Assembly (NCBI RefSeq): GCF_013297935.1
Contig: NZ_JAAFIX010000012.1
Location: forward strand, 25,257-89,256
Direction of reading: 5' to 3'
Origin: Rhodoferax sp.
Lineage (GTDB): Bacteria > Pseudomonadota > Gammaproteobacteria > Burkholderiales > Burkholderiaceae_C
DNA: 64,000 nucleotides
The notes below the pieces were generated by a model. The model did no database searches. It worked only from the letters and a program-made list of their open reading frames with translations, and was not told the DNA's origin. Positions 34,953 through 44,120 of this stretch are shown here, in pieces; positions within the stretch are counted from its first letter, which is position 1; each line of letters opens with the position of its first letter. Both the position numbers and the translations under genes were made by a program.

Positions 34953-37169
34953 TTACGCCGCCTTCACTTTCAGTCGCCAAGCGTGCAACAGCGGCTCGGT
35001 GTAACCACTCGGCTGCTCTTTGCCCTTGAACACAAGATCACACGCCGCCTGATAAGCCGCGCCCTTGAAGTTACCCACCATCGGGGTGTAGAGCTTGTCG
35101 CCAGCGTTTTGCTTGTCCACTTTGGCGGCCATGCGCTCGAAGGTTTCGGTGATTTGCTCTTTGGTGACCACACCATGGTGCAACCAGTTGGCCATGTGCT
35201 GGCTGCTGATGCGCAGCGTCGCACGGTCTTCCATAAGGCCGATATCGTTGATGTCGGGCACCTTGGAGCAACCCACACCCTGGTCCACCCATCGCACCAC
35301 GTAGCCCAAGATGCCTTGGGCGTTGTTGTCCAGCTCTGCTTGCTTTTCAGCCGCAGTCCAATTCGGGGTAGCAGTCACCGGGATTTGCAGCAGGCTGTCC
35401 AGAATGCCGTCGCGGGCCTTTTCGTAGTTGGTCTTTTCCAGCTCCTTCTGCACATCGGCAACCAGCAGCTGGTGGTAGTGCAGGGCGTGCAGGGTGGCGC
35501 CGGTGGGGCTGGGCACCCAGGCGGTGTTGGCGCCGGCCTTGGGGTGGGCAATCTTTTGCTCCATCATGGCCTTCATCAGGTCGGGCATGGCCCACATACC
35601 CTTGCCGATTTGCGCCTTGCCGCGCAGACCACTGCTCAGGCCCACCAGCACGTTGTTCTTCTCATACGCCGCAATCCAGGCGCTGCTCTTCATGTCCGCC
35701 TTGCGGATCATGGGGCCGGCTTGCATGGCGGTGTGCATCTCGTCGCCGGTGCGGTCCAGGAAGCCGGTGTTGATAAACGCCACGCGGCTTTGGGCCGCGG
35801 CAATGCAAGCCTTCAGGTTGACGCTGGTGCGGCGCTCTTCGTCCATGATGCCCAGCTTGACCGTGCTGTCGGGCAGGCCCAGCATCTGCTCCACGCGGGT
35901 GAACAGCTCGGCGGCAAAGGCCACTTCTGCGGGGCCGTGCATCTTGGGTTTGACGATGTAGACCGAGCCCTTGCGCGAGTTGCGGATGGCGTCCTTCTTG
36001 GTCTTCTTGAGGTCATGCAAGGCGATGGTGGTGGTGACCACGGCGTCCAGGATGCCTTCGGGGATTTCTTGTGTGGAGCCATCGGCTGCGGTGTAGGTGA
36101 TGGCCGGGTTGGTCATCAGGTGGCCTACGTTGCGCACAAACATGAGGCTGCGGCCGTGCAGCTTGACTTCCTTTTTGCCGTCGGGGGCGGTGTACACGCG
36201 GTCGCCGTTCAGGCCACGGGTCAGCGTCTTGCCGCCTTTGTCAAACTGCTCGACCAAGGTGCCCTGCAGAATGCCCAGCCAGTTGCCGTAGGCCAGCACC
36301 TTGTCTTCGGCGTCCACCACGGCCACGGAGTCTTCCAGGTCCAGGATGGTGGAGAGGGCTGCTTCCAGCACCAGGTCGCTCATGCCGGCAGCATCGGTCT
36401 TGCCGATGGGCGTGGCGCGGTTGATGATGATGTCGAGGTGCAAGCCATTGTGTTGCAGCAGCACCGACGATGGGGCCTTGGCGGTGCCCTGAAATCCGAT
36501 GAACTGGTCCTTGTCGGCCAGTTTGCTGGTGGTGCCGTCTTTCAGCGTGACGACCAAGTCGCCACCCTTGACGGCGTAGCCGGTGGAGCCCACATGCGAG
36601 CCTTTTTTGAGCGGGGCGGTGCGGTCCAGCACGTTGCGTGCGTATTCAATCACCTTCTTGCCGCGCTTGGGGTTGTAACCCTTGGGGCCTACTTTTTCGC
36701 AACCTTTTTCTTCCGAGATCACGTCAGTGCCATACAGCGCGTCATACAGGCTGCCCCAGCGGGCGTTGGCGGCGTTGAGCGCATAGCGGGCGTTGAGCAC
36801 GGGCACCACCAGCTGCGGGCCGGCTTGGGTGGCCAGCTCGGCATCCACGTTTTTGGTGGTGATCTTCACCTTCTTCGGGCTTTCGACCAGGTAACCGATC
36901 CTCTGCAAAAAGGCCTTGTAGGCTGGCATATCGCTGATGGGGCCGGGGTGTGCGCCGTGCCAGGCGTCCAGCTCGGTTTGCAGGCGGTCGCGCTCGGCCA
37001 GCAGGGCAATGTTCTTGGGGGCCAGGTCGGCCACGATGGCGTCGAAGCCTTTCCAGAAGGCCTCGGGCGCAATGCCGGTGCCGGGCAGCACCTTAGATTC
37101 AATAAATTGGTGCAGGCTGGTAGCCACTTGCAGGCGGTGGGCTGCGGTGCGGGGCGTCGATGTCGTCAT
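34953..37169 (-). CDS. glcB: Malate synthase G
   Basis: 738 aa, the long G isoform (about 723 in E. coli). The start at 37169 is chosen over an upstream GTG because GAAAGG precedes it. Seen: '[25 protein letters not shown]', '[21 protein letters not shown]', '[21 protein letters not shown]' with acetyl-CoA-site residues, and '[18 protein letters not shown]'. It condenses glyoxylate with acetyl-CoA to malate for growth on acetate or glycolate. No glycolate oxidase genes are adjacent. Confidence 0.96.
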   Translation of the reverse strand: MTTSTPRTAAHRLQVATSLHQFIESKVLPGTGIAPEAFWKGFDAIVADLAPKNIALLAERDRLQTELDAWHGAHPGPISDMPAYKAFLQRIGYLVESPKKVKITTKNVDAELATQAGPQLVVPVLNARYALNAANARWGSLYDALYGTDVISEEKGCEKVGPKGYNPKRGKKVIEYARNVLDRTAPLKKGSHVGSTGYAVKGGDLVVTLKDGTTSKLADKDQFIGFQGTAKAPSSVLLQHNGLHLDIIINRATPIGKTDAAGMSDLVLEAALSTILDLEDSVAVVDAEDKVLAYGNWLGILQGTLVEQFDKGGKTLTRGLNGDRVYTAPDGKKEVKLHGRSLMFVRNVGHLMTNPAITYTAADGSTQEIPEGILDAVVTTTIALHDLKKTKKDAIRNSRKGSVYIVKPKMHGPAEVAFAAELFTRVEQMLGLPDSTVKLGIMDEERRTSVNLKACIAAAQSRVAFINTGFLDRTGDEMHTAMQAGPMIRKADMKSSAWIAAYEKNNVLVGLSSGLRGKAQIGKGMWAMPDLMKAMMEQKIAHPKAGANTAWVPSPTGATLHALHYHQLLVADVQKELEKTNYEKARDGILDSLLQIPVTATPNWTAAEKQAELDNNAQGILGYVVRWVDQGVGCSKVPDINDIGLMEDRATLRISSQHMANWLHHGVVTKEQITETFERMAAKVDKQNAGDKLYTPMVGNFKGAAYQAACDLVFKGKEQPSGYTEPLLHAWRLKVKAA

Positions 37170-37323
37170 GGTGGGCCTTTCGAGAGAAGGTGCGTTCAAC
37201 ACGGTAAAAAACAGGGGTCGCCCAAGGCAAAGCCTTCAGGCTATGGAGCTACTGTATTCCATCCTTTGCAGATTACTATATGGAAGAACATCAATCGATT
37301 TGTGACAAATAAGGATGTAGTCC

Positions 37324-37665
37324 ATGCCTCTACGCCATCTGGTGCTGCTCAAGTTCAAAGCCGATACGGCGCCCGCACAGCTGCAGGCCCTTGAAGCCGC
37401 CTTTGCCGCATTGGCAAGCAAGATCAGCGCCGTGCAAAGCCTGGAGTGGGGCACCAATAACAGCCCCGAGGGGCTGGCCAAGGGCTTCACCCACTGCTTC
37501 AACCTCACCTTTGCCGACGAGGTCGCCCTCGCAACCTACCTGCCGCACCCCGATCACTTGGCCTTTGTGGAGCAGCTCAAGCCTGCGTTGGAGGATGTGC
37601 TGGTGCTTGATTACCCAGTATCGTCCGCAAGTGAAAGTGAAAGTGAACGCGAAGCATCGGTGTGA
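37324..37665 (+). CDS. Dabb-domain (stress-responsive A/B barrel) protein
   Basis: 113 aa. 'LRHLVLLKFKADTAPAQLQALEAAFAAL', 'SLEWGTNNSPEGLAKGFTHCFNLTF' and 'LPHPDHLAFVEQLKPALEDVLVLDY' are the dimeric alpha/beta barrel (Dabb) pattern. The exact role of bacterial members is unknown. The last 14 residues are a Ser/Glu-repeat tail. It is divergent from glcB (154-nt gap), preceded by AAGGAT. Confidence 0.87.
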   Translation: MPLRHLVLLKFKADTAPAQLQALEAAFAALASKISAVQSLEWGTNNSPEGLAKGFTHCFNLTFADEVALATYLPHPDHLAFVEQLKPALEDVLVLDYPVSSASESESEREASV

Positions 37666-37857
37666 TTCCGCATGGGTCGGGTGGGTTGTGTCCGCACAAT
37701 CTAGTTGTATGCCATAGCAAACTTGCGGTGCCTCGTTTTGGCCGCCGTTCCGCTCTCTATTTACTAGACGCAAGCCTTGAATAAGGTTGCTACAACTCAA
37801 GTTAAGGTGCGGTGCATGGGGTGTGTGGATGTCCGCAGCCTCAACAGAAAGTAAATC

Positions 37858-38340
37858 ATGGAAATTGCGGTGCTTTGGGTGCTCAGTGTGGCCTTGATCA
37901 TGCTTGGACTGGCGGGAACGGTGCTGCCCGTACTGCCAGGCACACTGCTTGTGTGGGCGGGCATTGGCTTGGGCGCGTGGATTGACGATTTCTCTCGTGT
38001 CAGTGTTGCCACTGTCGTGGCGATCAGCGTGCTCGCACTGCTGGCCTGGGGCTTGGACTATGCGGCGGGGATGTTGGGAGCCCACAAGGTGGGAGCCAGT
38101 CAATGGGCGTTGCTGGGCGCCGCCATAGGTACGGTTCTGGGGCTTTTCATGGGCGTGGTCGGCGTGCTCTTCATGCCATTGGTGGGGGCTGCAGCCGGTG
38201 AATACTTGGCTCGCAAAGATCAAAGCCGCGCCCTCAGGGTTGGGCTGGCCACGTGGGTCGGGATCATGCTGGGGCTTTTGGTCAAGGTGGTGCTGGCTTG
38301 CATGATGGTGGGTGTGTTTGTCACCGCGTTGATGGTATGA
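37858..38340 (+). CDS. DUF456 membrane protein
   Basis: 160 aa with four to five membrane spans and the Gly-rich DUF456 pattern: 'LAGTVLPVLPGTLLVWAGIGLGAWIDDF', 'LDYAAGMLGAHKVGASQWALLGAAIGTVLGLF' and 'FMPLVGAAAGEYLARKD'. The function is unknown. The stop overlaps the MscS gene (ATGA), so a joint membrane or osmotic role is plausible but unproven. Confidence 0.88.
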   Translation: MEIAVLWVLSVALIMLGLAGTVLPVLPGTLLVWAGIGLGAWIDDFSRVSVATVVAISVLALLAWGLDYAAGMLGAHKVGASQWALLGAAIGTVLGLFMGVVGVLFMPLVGAAAGEYLARKDQSRALRVGLATWVGIMLGLLVKVVLACMMVGVFVTALMV

Positions 38341-39218
38341 ACCCCACCATGAACACCATCGACGACCTGATCCGTTGGATTCCCGGACAATGGGAAAAAG
38401 TCATTCTCACGGTGCTGTCGGTCGGCTTGGCGCTGCTGGCGTCCCACCTATGGGGGCTTTACCTGTCTCGCGGCGAAATGTCTGCGGAAAAGCGGCGGCT
38501 CTACTTGGTGTGGGCTCGCAACACCATTTGGTTTGTGGCGTTGCTGATCATTGTGTCGGTGTGGGCTTCGACGATTGCGGGCTTTGCACTGTCGGTGGCG
38601 GCAGTGGCAGGTGCCATCCTGATCGTTAGCAAAGAGTTGGTGATGTGCGTGCACGGCTACCTCTATTTGACGGTGGTCCAGCCTTACAAAATTGGGGATG
38701 TGATCGAGTTCAACGCGCTGCATGGCAGGGTGGTCGATATCGATATGTTCGCCACGACCCTTGTCGAGTTGGACAAAGCAGGCCAACGCACTGGCAAGGT
38801 GGCCGAGTTTCCCAATGGGTTGCTGCTCACCCATCCGGTGGTCAACGCGTCGCCCACAGGTGCCTATGTGTTGCATGCCATTCAGATACCCATTCCTGAG
38901 CGCGCAGCGCACAACCTGGACTACATTGAGTCAGCAGCGCTGGCTGCAGCCGACCATGCCACGGCGGCTTGGCGCGAAGAGGCCATGGCCCACTTCCGCA
39001 AGGAGACAGAGTCCAACTTTATTGCAATGCCTTCCGGAAAGACCAAGGTTTCTTGGGACTTCTCTGATCCTGAGCACCTGGTGCTCGTTGCACGAATAGC
39101 CTGCCCGGTTGAGCAACGCGCCAAGGTCGAGCAAGCCGTGTTCAGACACGTGTGGCGCGCCATTTCGCCTGCGCAGCTTGGGGAGTCTGAGAGCCAGTCC
39201 GGCACAGGAGCAGCATGA
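38337..39218 (+). CDS. MscS-family mechanosensitive channel
   Basis: 293 aa from the ATG overlapping DUF456 (a second ATG at 38349 is possible). Two membrane segments at about 17-37 and 55-78. The Gly/Ala-rich pore helix 'FALSVAAVAGAILIVSKELVMCVHGYLYL' leads into the MscS beta domain 'PYKIGDVIEFNALHGRVVDIDMFATTLVEL' and 'FPNGLLLTHPVVN'. It would release solutes on hypo-osmotic shock. Confidence 0.88.
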   Translation: MNPTMNTIDDLIRWIPGQWEKVILTVLSVGLALLASHLWGLYLSRGEMSAEKRRLYLVWARNTIWFVALLIIVSVWASTIAGFALSVAAVAGAILIVSKELVMCVHGYLYLTVVQPYKIGDVIEFNALHGRVVDIDMFATTLVELDKAGQRTGKVAEFPNGLLLTHPVVNASPTGAYVLHAIQIPIPERAAHNLDYIESAALAAADHATAAWREEAMAHFRKETESNFIAMPSGKTKVSWDFSDPEHLVLVARIACPVEQRAKVEQAVFRHVWRAISPAQLGESESQSGTGAA

Positions 39219-39288
39219 GCCACAGCACTGGACAGTGCTTACGCGTCACGGGCGGTAGCGCCCATTGCCAAGCGCAGCGCGGCGGAGA

Positions 39289-40377
39289 TCAATCGCGGCG
39301 CAATAGGTCACCAAAAACCGTGTAGTCGCCCTCGCGGCGATCAGGCCCGGGTGCGTCGTACAACACCAGCCAACGGGGCTTGTCTCCGCCCAAAGCACTT
39401 GGCAGATCGCACAGGGCTTCTGCACGATTCACGCCTCTGCCATGGGGGAGCTCCACAGATTCAGTCAGACTCGACTCAAACCGCGCAGCCTCCTGATTGG
39501 CACGCAACACATTTTTAGCACGGGGCCATTTGAAAACGCGGATGTCGCCATTGAGCACCATAGTGGGGCCCGCCAACACATAGAGGTCGTCGCCGGAAAA
39601 ATGCAGGTCGCGAATCCCCAGGCCATCGAGTTGCAGAAAATGCTTGCGCAACAAAGTGCCGCTGGCGTCCAACGGCACGAGACGAAGGTGGCCGCCATGC
39701 GGCTCGACCTCAATTTCTATCAGGGCCGACCAGCCGCGCAGCACGGGCCCGCGCAGGCCGAGGAGAAGTCGTCGCCCGTATACCGCCAGGCCTTCGATGT
39801 CAAACCCATTGTCTTTGCCCGGTATGGACATATAGGGTCCTAAGTGGGGATCCGCTGCAAGCGCACGTGTCAGCAGGTTGGATTGCCCATCACCCTTCAA
39901 CCGTAAGGCGCGCCTCCCATCCTGGGCCTGCCTGACCAGGCAAGGCCGGCCTTGGGAATCAGGCTCCAACGGCAAACATGCCAGCAGCAGGCGGTTTTTA
40001 TCTAAGGTCACCTTGGCAAGCCGCTTGGCGTTGTCCGCGTGGTCTCGGTCTGGCTTTGCGTTTTTACGCTTCAGGCCGTGAGAGCCGACCACCCACATCC
40101 AGCCGTCGGTGACCGCCATGCCCTCTAGGTCGGCCTCTTCGTCGCGAGCGCCGGGCAAGTCCAGCAAGTCAGCGAGGGGAAAGTCGTGCGCGTCGCCAAA
40201 GCGCAGAGCTTCATGGCCCACGGGGTCGAGGCGGCGTAGGCGGTCCAGTCCACACGCTTCATCGCCAGCGACCCAGAGCCAATCACCCGTGAAAGCGGCA
40301 CCGGATAAATTGGTTTGCACCAAAGAACCCGGCGAAAACTCCAGGCGAACGGCGTTGGACTGTCGGGTGTTGGGCAT
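39289..40377 (-). CDS. DUF3616 protein
   Basis: 362 aa, no signal peptide. Repeated beta-propeller-like strands: 'GDWLWVAGDEACGLDRLRRLD', 'ADLEGMAVTDGWMWVVGSHGLKRKN', 'FDIEGLAVYGRRLLLGLRGPVL' and 'DGLGIRDLHFSGDDLYVLAGPT'. The 'DIEGL' repeat is typical of DUF3616. The function is unknown. It is convergent with MscS; two small hairpins without T-runs fill the gap (39224-39263). Confidence 0.85.
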   Translation of the reverse strand: MPNTRQSNAVRLEFSPGSLVQTNLSGAAFTGDWLWVAGDEACGLDRLRRLDPVGHEALRFGDAHDFPLADLLDLPGARDEEADLEGMAVTDGWMWVVGSHGLKRKNAKPDRDHADNAKRLAKVTLDKNRLLLACLPLEPDSQGRPCLVRQAQDGRRALRLKGDGQSNLLTRALAADPHLGPYMSIPGKDNGFDIEGLAVYGRRLLLGLRGPVLRGWSALIEIEVEPHGGHLRLVPLDASGTLLRKHFLQLDGLGIRDLHFSGDDLYVLAGPTMVLNGDIRVFKWPRAKNVLRANQEAARFESSLTESVELPHGRGVNRAEALCDLPSALGGDKPRWLVLYDAPGPDRREGDYTVFGDLLRRD

Positions 40378-40497
40378 TGGCTGTTCCTCGCGGATGTGAA
40401 TGTTTGGGGCTATAGCGTTGACATGATTCAGACAATCGCACGCCCGAATCTCTGCGGCAGTGCGAATCCAAGCGATTCGCCGAATGGGTGTAGCCGG

Positions 40498-41016
40498 TTA
40501 GTGGGAGTCCCGTGTCATCCGCTCAGCAAACGAGATACCCATGGCAGACAGTACAAAAGTGAAATGAATAATGGCGACCATCGTCACGACCTGTATGTTC
40601 TCGAGACTCAAGTCCGTACTCAAATAGGTTTTGAGAGCGTGCACCCCTGAAATAGAGATGATGGCAAAAGCCAGCTTGAGCTTCAGGTTGTAGGTGTTCA
40701 CATGATCCAGCCAGTCCGGCTTTTTGATGTCCACTTTGTCGAAGTGCCCGGTCGTGACAAAAAGCGATACGCCGGCTAGTGCTACCACCCACACTAGCTG
40801 GGCCACCATGGTCATGTCGACCAGTTCCAGTACTTTGATGATGAGTGCAATCTTCTCCAGATCCCCAAATAGCAGGGTCTGCATCAGCTTGTAGCTCTCC
40901 AGCAGGAACTTGCCCAATATGCCAATGATGATGAACACCAGGCCCACGTAAAAAAAGAGCATGCTGAACCGCATGCCGTACAGCAGGGACCCTACCTTGG
41001 AGAGAACTTTTTCCAT
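40498..41016 (-). CDS. YqhA/UPF0114 family membrane protein
   Basis: 172 aa from ATG 41016, with GAAAG upstream. Four membrane spans. 'VLELVDMTMVAQLVWVVALAGVSLFV', 'NLKLKLAFAIISISGVHALKTYL' and 'IIHFTFVLSAMGISFAERMTR' match E. coli YqhA closely in layout. The function is unknown. A 7-bp hairpin (GCGAATC/GATTCGC, 40462-40480) follows the stop. Confidence 0.88.
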   Translation of the reverse strand: MEKVLSKVGSLLYGMRFSMLFFYVGLVFIIIGILGKFLLESYKLMQTLLFGDLEKIALIIKVLELVDMTMVAQLVWVVALAGVSLFVTTGHFDKVDIKKPDWLDHVNTYNLKLKLAFAIISISGVHALKTYLSTDLSLENIQVVTMVAIIHFTFVLSAMGISFAERMTRDSH

Positions 41017-41454
41017 TGTCAATTTACTTTCGTTATAAAGAAGTCGATTTGCGGCCACTGTGATCTATTTTTGTCGCACGCATTGCATTGGGGGGCAGGA
41101 CAGAGTCGCTAGACCGACGATGGCTGAAAAACCAAACCGGTGTTGCCAAGGTCGGTGCAGTCCCCGCCAACGCCCCAATAAATAGGCGCATGGTAAATCC
41201 TACGCCTGCAATGTATCCAACCCGATGATCTACTGCCCTTACCCCGGCGTATGGGCCCTGAGAAGCAGGGCCCGTTGTCGCCGCGCGTGCACAGTACACC
41301 ATCAAAGCTACTTGTGCTCTGGGCCGATCTTCACGCCCGGGTCTGTTGATAATTGACGTAAAGTTTGTGGCTTGTCTGCTGCCTTGTGGTGTCAGGCAGG
41401 CCCCGATGTTTCCGCCCTGCATCCTGCAGGGTATGGCGTTATAGACAGCACCGC
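41017..41454. other. 438-nt intergenic stretch without a convincing gene
   Basis: A 129-codon frame on the minus strand (41033-41422) has no recognisable domain or ribosome site, and I do not call it. The only structured element is the palindrome at 41415-41431. The CoA-transferase promoter and the YqhA promoter must both lie here. Confidence 0.6.
41415..41431. promoter_or_regulatory. Palindrome upstream of the CoA-transferase gene
   Basis: CCCTGCA-TCC-TGCAGGG, a perfect 7-bp dyad, 23 nt before the ATG at 41455. It could be an operator or a leader hairpin. No specific regulator is implied. Confidence 0.4.
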
Positions 41455-42651
41455 ATGACTACCGACACCCGTTCTCCCTCCGCTCTCCCCCTCGCAGGCA
41501 TCCGCGTCGTTGAATTCACCCACATGGTCATGGGGCCCACTTGCGGCATGACGCTCGGTGACTTGGGGGCAGACGTCATCAAGGTCGAACCCTTGGCCGG
41601 CGACAGCACGCGCAAGCTGCTGGGCAGCGGCGCGGGCTTCTACCCGCTGTTCAACCGCAACAAAAAGAGCATTGCGGTGGATCTGAAGAGTGCCAAGGGC
41701 CGGGAGATCGTGCTCAAGCTGATTGCCACCGCCGACATCGTGAGCGAGAACTTCAAAACCGAGACCATGCAGAAGCTGGGGCTAGACTACGCCTCTCTAA
41801 GCAAGCTGGACCCGCGCCTGATTTACGTGAGCCACAAAGGCTTTTTGCCCGGCCCCTACGACCATCGCACGGCGCTGGACGAGGTGGTGCAAATGATGGG
41901 CGGCCTGGCCTACATGACCGGGCGCCCCGGCGACCCGCTGCGCGCCGGTAGCAGCGTGAACGACATCATGGGCGGTATCTTTGGCGCAGTGGGCGCCATG
42001 GCCGCGCTCATGCAGCGCCAGCAAACCGGCAAGGGCCAGGAGGTGCAAAGTGCGCTTTTCGAGAACAACATCTTTTTGGTGGCCCAGCACATGATGCAGT
42101 TCGCCGTGACCGGCAAGGCGGCCGCGCCCATGCCCGAGCGCATCTCGCCCTGGGGCATTTACGACGTGTTCAGCGTCAAAAATAACGAACAAATCTTCCT
42201 AGCGGTGGTGGGCGACGGGCAGTGGAAAACCTTTTGCGAGGCCTTTGGCTACACCGACCTGTTTGCTGATGAGCGCATTGCCACCAACAATGGCCGGGTG
42301 CTGGCCCGCAGTTGGCTCATGCCGGAACTACGCCAGCGCTTGGGCGACTTCAGCCGGGCCGCATTGAGCGAGCGTTTCGAAAAAGTGGGCCTGCCCTTTG
42401 CCCCCATTACCGATCCGCAGCATTTGTTTGACGACCCCCACCTGCAAGCCACCGGTGGCCTGGCGCTCATGGAGCTGCCCGACGGCCGCCAGACGCAAGT
42501 GCCCTTGCTCCCGGTAACACTGGGCGGCGAACGCCTGGGCCTGCGGCTGGACCCACCCAAGCTGGGCGAGCACACCGACGCGTTATTGCAAAGTCTGGGC
42601 TACAGCGCCGACGACGTAGCTGCACTCCATGCGCAAGGCGTAGTGCTATGA
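41455..42651 (+). CDS. CaiB/BaiF family III CoA-transferase
   Basis: 398 aa from ATG 41455. 'VVEFTHMVMGPTCGMTLGDLGADVIKVEPLAGDSTR' is the family N-terminus, 'FNRNKKSIAVDLKS' follows, and the catalytic Asp is D142 (RTALDEVVQMMGG). These enzymes move CoA between carboxylic acids via a glutamyl/aspartyl anhydride. The acid is not deducible. The last codons and the TGA lie within a dispersed-repeat copy. The LysR gene downstream could be its regulator. Confidence 0.9.
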   Translation: MTTDTRSPSALPLAGIRVVEFTHMVMGPTCGMTLGDLGADVIKVEPLAGDSTRKLLGSGAGFYPLFNRNKKSIAVDLKSAKGREIVLKLIATADIVSENFKTETMQKLGLDYASLSKLDPRLIYVSHKGFLPGPYDHRTALDEVVQMMGGLAYMTGRPGDPLRAGSSVNDIMGGIFGAVGAMAALMQRQQTGKGQEVQSALFENNIFLVAQHMMQFAVTGKAAAPMPERISPWGIYDVFSVKNNEQIFLAVVGDGQWKTFCEAFGYTDLFADERIATNNGRVLARSWLMPELRQRLGDFSRAALSERFEKVGLPFAPITDPQHLFDDPHLQATGGLALMELPDGRQTQVPLLPVTLGGERLGLRLDPPKLGEHTDALLQSLGYSADDVAALHAQGVVL

Positions 42652-42691
42652 AAATAGGAGCTAATAACGCAATTTCCACGAGGGCTAGAGT
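42645..42691 (+). repeat. Dispersed ~50-bp repeat overlapping the CoA-transferase stop
   Basis: Forward copy: GCTAT, AGGAGCT, ACGCA, CCACGAGGGCTAGAG. The TGA of the CoA-transferase gene falls inside the GCTATGA block, so the repeat supplies the gene's end. Confidence 0.75.
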
Positions 42692-42777
42692 GCTGAAGGG
42701 CAGTGCGTTTTACGCAGGCCAAGGAGGAGCTCGCAAAGCAGGTGGGGGACACGGAGTAAAACGCGCTGCCCTTCAGC
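42692..42777. repeat. 22-bp inverted repeat (86-bp hairpin or MITE-like element)
   Basis: The arm at 42692-42713 (GCTGAAGGGCAGTGCG then TTTTAC) and the arm at 42756-42777 (GTAAAACGCGCTGCCC then TTCAGC) match over 22 bp with a single G-T wobble. The 42-nt interior has no gene. No T-run follows, so it is not a simple terminator. It abuts the dispersed repeat and lies 37 nt before the LysR ATG. Confidence 0.75.
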
Positions 42778-42814
42778 CCATGCATGGATGCCGAGATTCC
42801 ACCCGGAGCTAACC

Positions 42815-43762
42815 ATGGACAAGCTCAAGCAACTCGAATCCTTCGTCTCGGTCGCCACCCGCGGCAGCCTGACCGCAGCCGCCAATGCCGAGGGCGTAGC
42901 GCCCGCCATCATGGGCCGCCGCCTCGACGCGCTCGAAGAGCGCCTGGGCGTGAAGCTGCTGATCCGCACCACCCGGCGCATCACCCTCACCCACGAAGGC
43001 AGTGCGTTTCTAGAAGACTGCCAGCGCATCATTGCCGACGTGACTAACGCCGAAGCCAGCGTGAGCGCCGGGGGCGTGAAGGCCGCGGGACATTTGCGCA
43101 TTACCGCGCCCGCCGGCTTCGGCCGCCGCCACGTGGCGCCGCTGGTGCCGCGCTTTCGGGACTTGCACCCCGAGGTGACCATTTCTCTCAACCTCAGCGA
43201 CCGCGTGGTGGACATTGCAGGCGAAGGCTTTGACTGCGCGGTGCGCGTGGGCGACATGCCCGACTCGTCGCTGGTGAGCGTGCGCATGGCCGACAACCGG
43301 CGCTTGTGCGTGGCCACCCCCGCCTACCTTAAGCGCCACGGCATGCCGCGCACCCCGGCAGATTTGAGCCGCTTCCATTGCCTGACGCTGTCTAGCGACG
43401 CCTCGCAAACGCGGGGCTGGGCGTTCAAGTTGCCGGTGGACAGCAAGGGCCCCGGCGGCAAAGAGGGCAAAGAGGGCGAGGTGGTCTACCTCAAGCCCGC
43501 CGGTCCGCTGGACTGCAGTGATGGCCAGGTACTGCACGACTGGTGCCTGGCGGGCTACGGCATTGCGTGGCGCAGCACCTGGGAGGTGGAAAACGAGATC
43601 GCCGCCGGTCGGCTGGTCGCGGTGCTGGAAGACTACGCCGCCCCGCCCAACGGCATCTACGCTGTCTTCCCCCAGCGCAAACACATGCCCCTGCGCGTGC
43701 GGCTGTGGATCGACTTCATCAAGGAGCGCTATAGCGCGCCGGGGTATTGGCAATCGACCTGA
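42815..43762 (+). CDS. LysR-family transcriptional regulator
   Basis: 315 aa from ATG 42815. The winged HTH is at residues 1-60 ('LESFVSVATRGSLTAAANAEGVAPAIMGRRLDALEERLGVKLLIRTTR'), then a linker helix and effector domain ('AGHLRITAPAGFGRRHVAPL'). Residues about 209-218 (KGPGGKEGKEG) are a Gly-rich collagen-like insert. It probably regulates the CoA-transferase gene upstream on the same strand. A decayed paralogue lies at 46395-46675. Confidence 0.92.
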   Translation: MDKLKQLESFVSVATRGSLTAAANAEGVAPAIMGRRLDALEERLGVKLLIRTTRRITLTHEGSAFLEDCQRIIADVTNAEASVSAGGVKAAGHLRITAPAGFGRRHVAPLVPRFRDLHPEVTISLNLSDRVVDIAGEGFDCAVRVGDMPDSSLVSVRMADNRRLCVATPAYLKRHGMPRTPADLSRFHCLTLSSDASQTRGWAFKLPVDSKGPGGKEGKEGEVVYLKPAGPLDCSDGQVLHDWCLAGYGIAWRSTWEVENEIAAGRLVAVLEDYAAPPNGIYAVFPQRKHMPLRVRLWIDFIKERYSAPGYWQST

Positions 43763-43800
43763 TTGCTATGAAATGGATAGCTGCTTACGCATTGTCTGAG
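43763..43800 (+). repeat. Dispersed repeat directly after the LysR stop
   Basis: Forward copy starting one base after the TGA: TTGCTAT, ATAGCTGCTTACGCA; the CTAGAGGCC end is degenerate. The LysR pseudogene at 46.6 kb is followed by a copy in the same position. Confidence 0.7.
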
Positions 43801-43907
43801 AGGGTCGGAAGATAAAACGTATCGCTTCGGCTATGGGTTGGCTCCATCACCTACGCACATTTGGATGCGACATGTGTCTTTATGCTGCTGTCGACACAAG
43901 AACTAAC

Positions 43908-43958
43908 TGTGCCCCAAATGCAAGCCAACCTTTTCAAGGATGCCGCCTTTGGGGCACA
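43908..43958. repeat. 11-bp perfect inverted repeat
   Basis: TGTGCCCCAAA (43908-43918) and TTTGGGGCACA (43948-43958) with a 29-nt spacer. No T-run follows. It could be a structured RNA 3' end or a mobile-element end remnant. Confidence 0.55.
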
Positions 43959-44120
43959 CGAGTTGTTTTCGTTGATCTGCGAGTTTGACTAAGCTAGCGG
44001 GACGCTCAACCGGGTGGTAACCCGACCGCCTGCAACTGAGCAGCGCTACATGGCTTTACCGGGATACATCAAACAGCAACGTGTGCGGCAGAGTTACAGG
44101 CATAGGTTTGGCATTAGGAC

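Larger units (their letters stand above)
43763..44120. other. 358-nt intergenic stretch, lower GC
   Basis: It holds the repeat copy at its left end, the 11-bp inverted repeat at 43908-43958 and a small CGGGT/ACCCG hairpin near 44010. I see no gene in any frame with a ribosome site. GC content falls here and stays lower through about 46.3 kb. Confidence 0.6.

Noticed and set aside
34983..37394. An 803-codon open frame on the strand opposite glcB
   Set aside because: It is the antisense shadow of a high-GC gene. No domain, and glcB is unambiguous.
39224..39263. Two small hairpins between mscS and the DUF3616 gene as terminators
   Set aside because: Short stems without T-runs on either strand; not called as terminators.
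41033..41422. A 129-codon minus-strand frame in the YqhA-CoA-transferase gap
   Set aside because: No ribosome site, domain or coherent composition. Treated as non-coding.
43960..44110. attC-like or integron cassette remnant
   Set aside because: A few GTT/AAC-like ends occur, but no paired R and L boxes could be placed.
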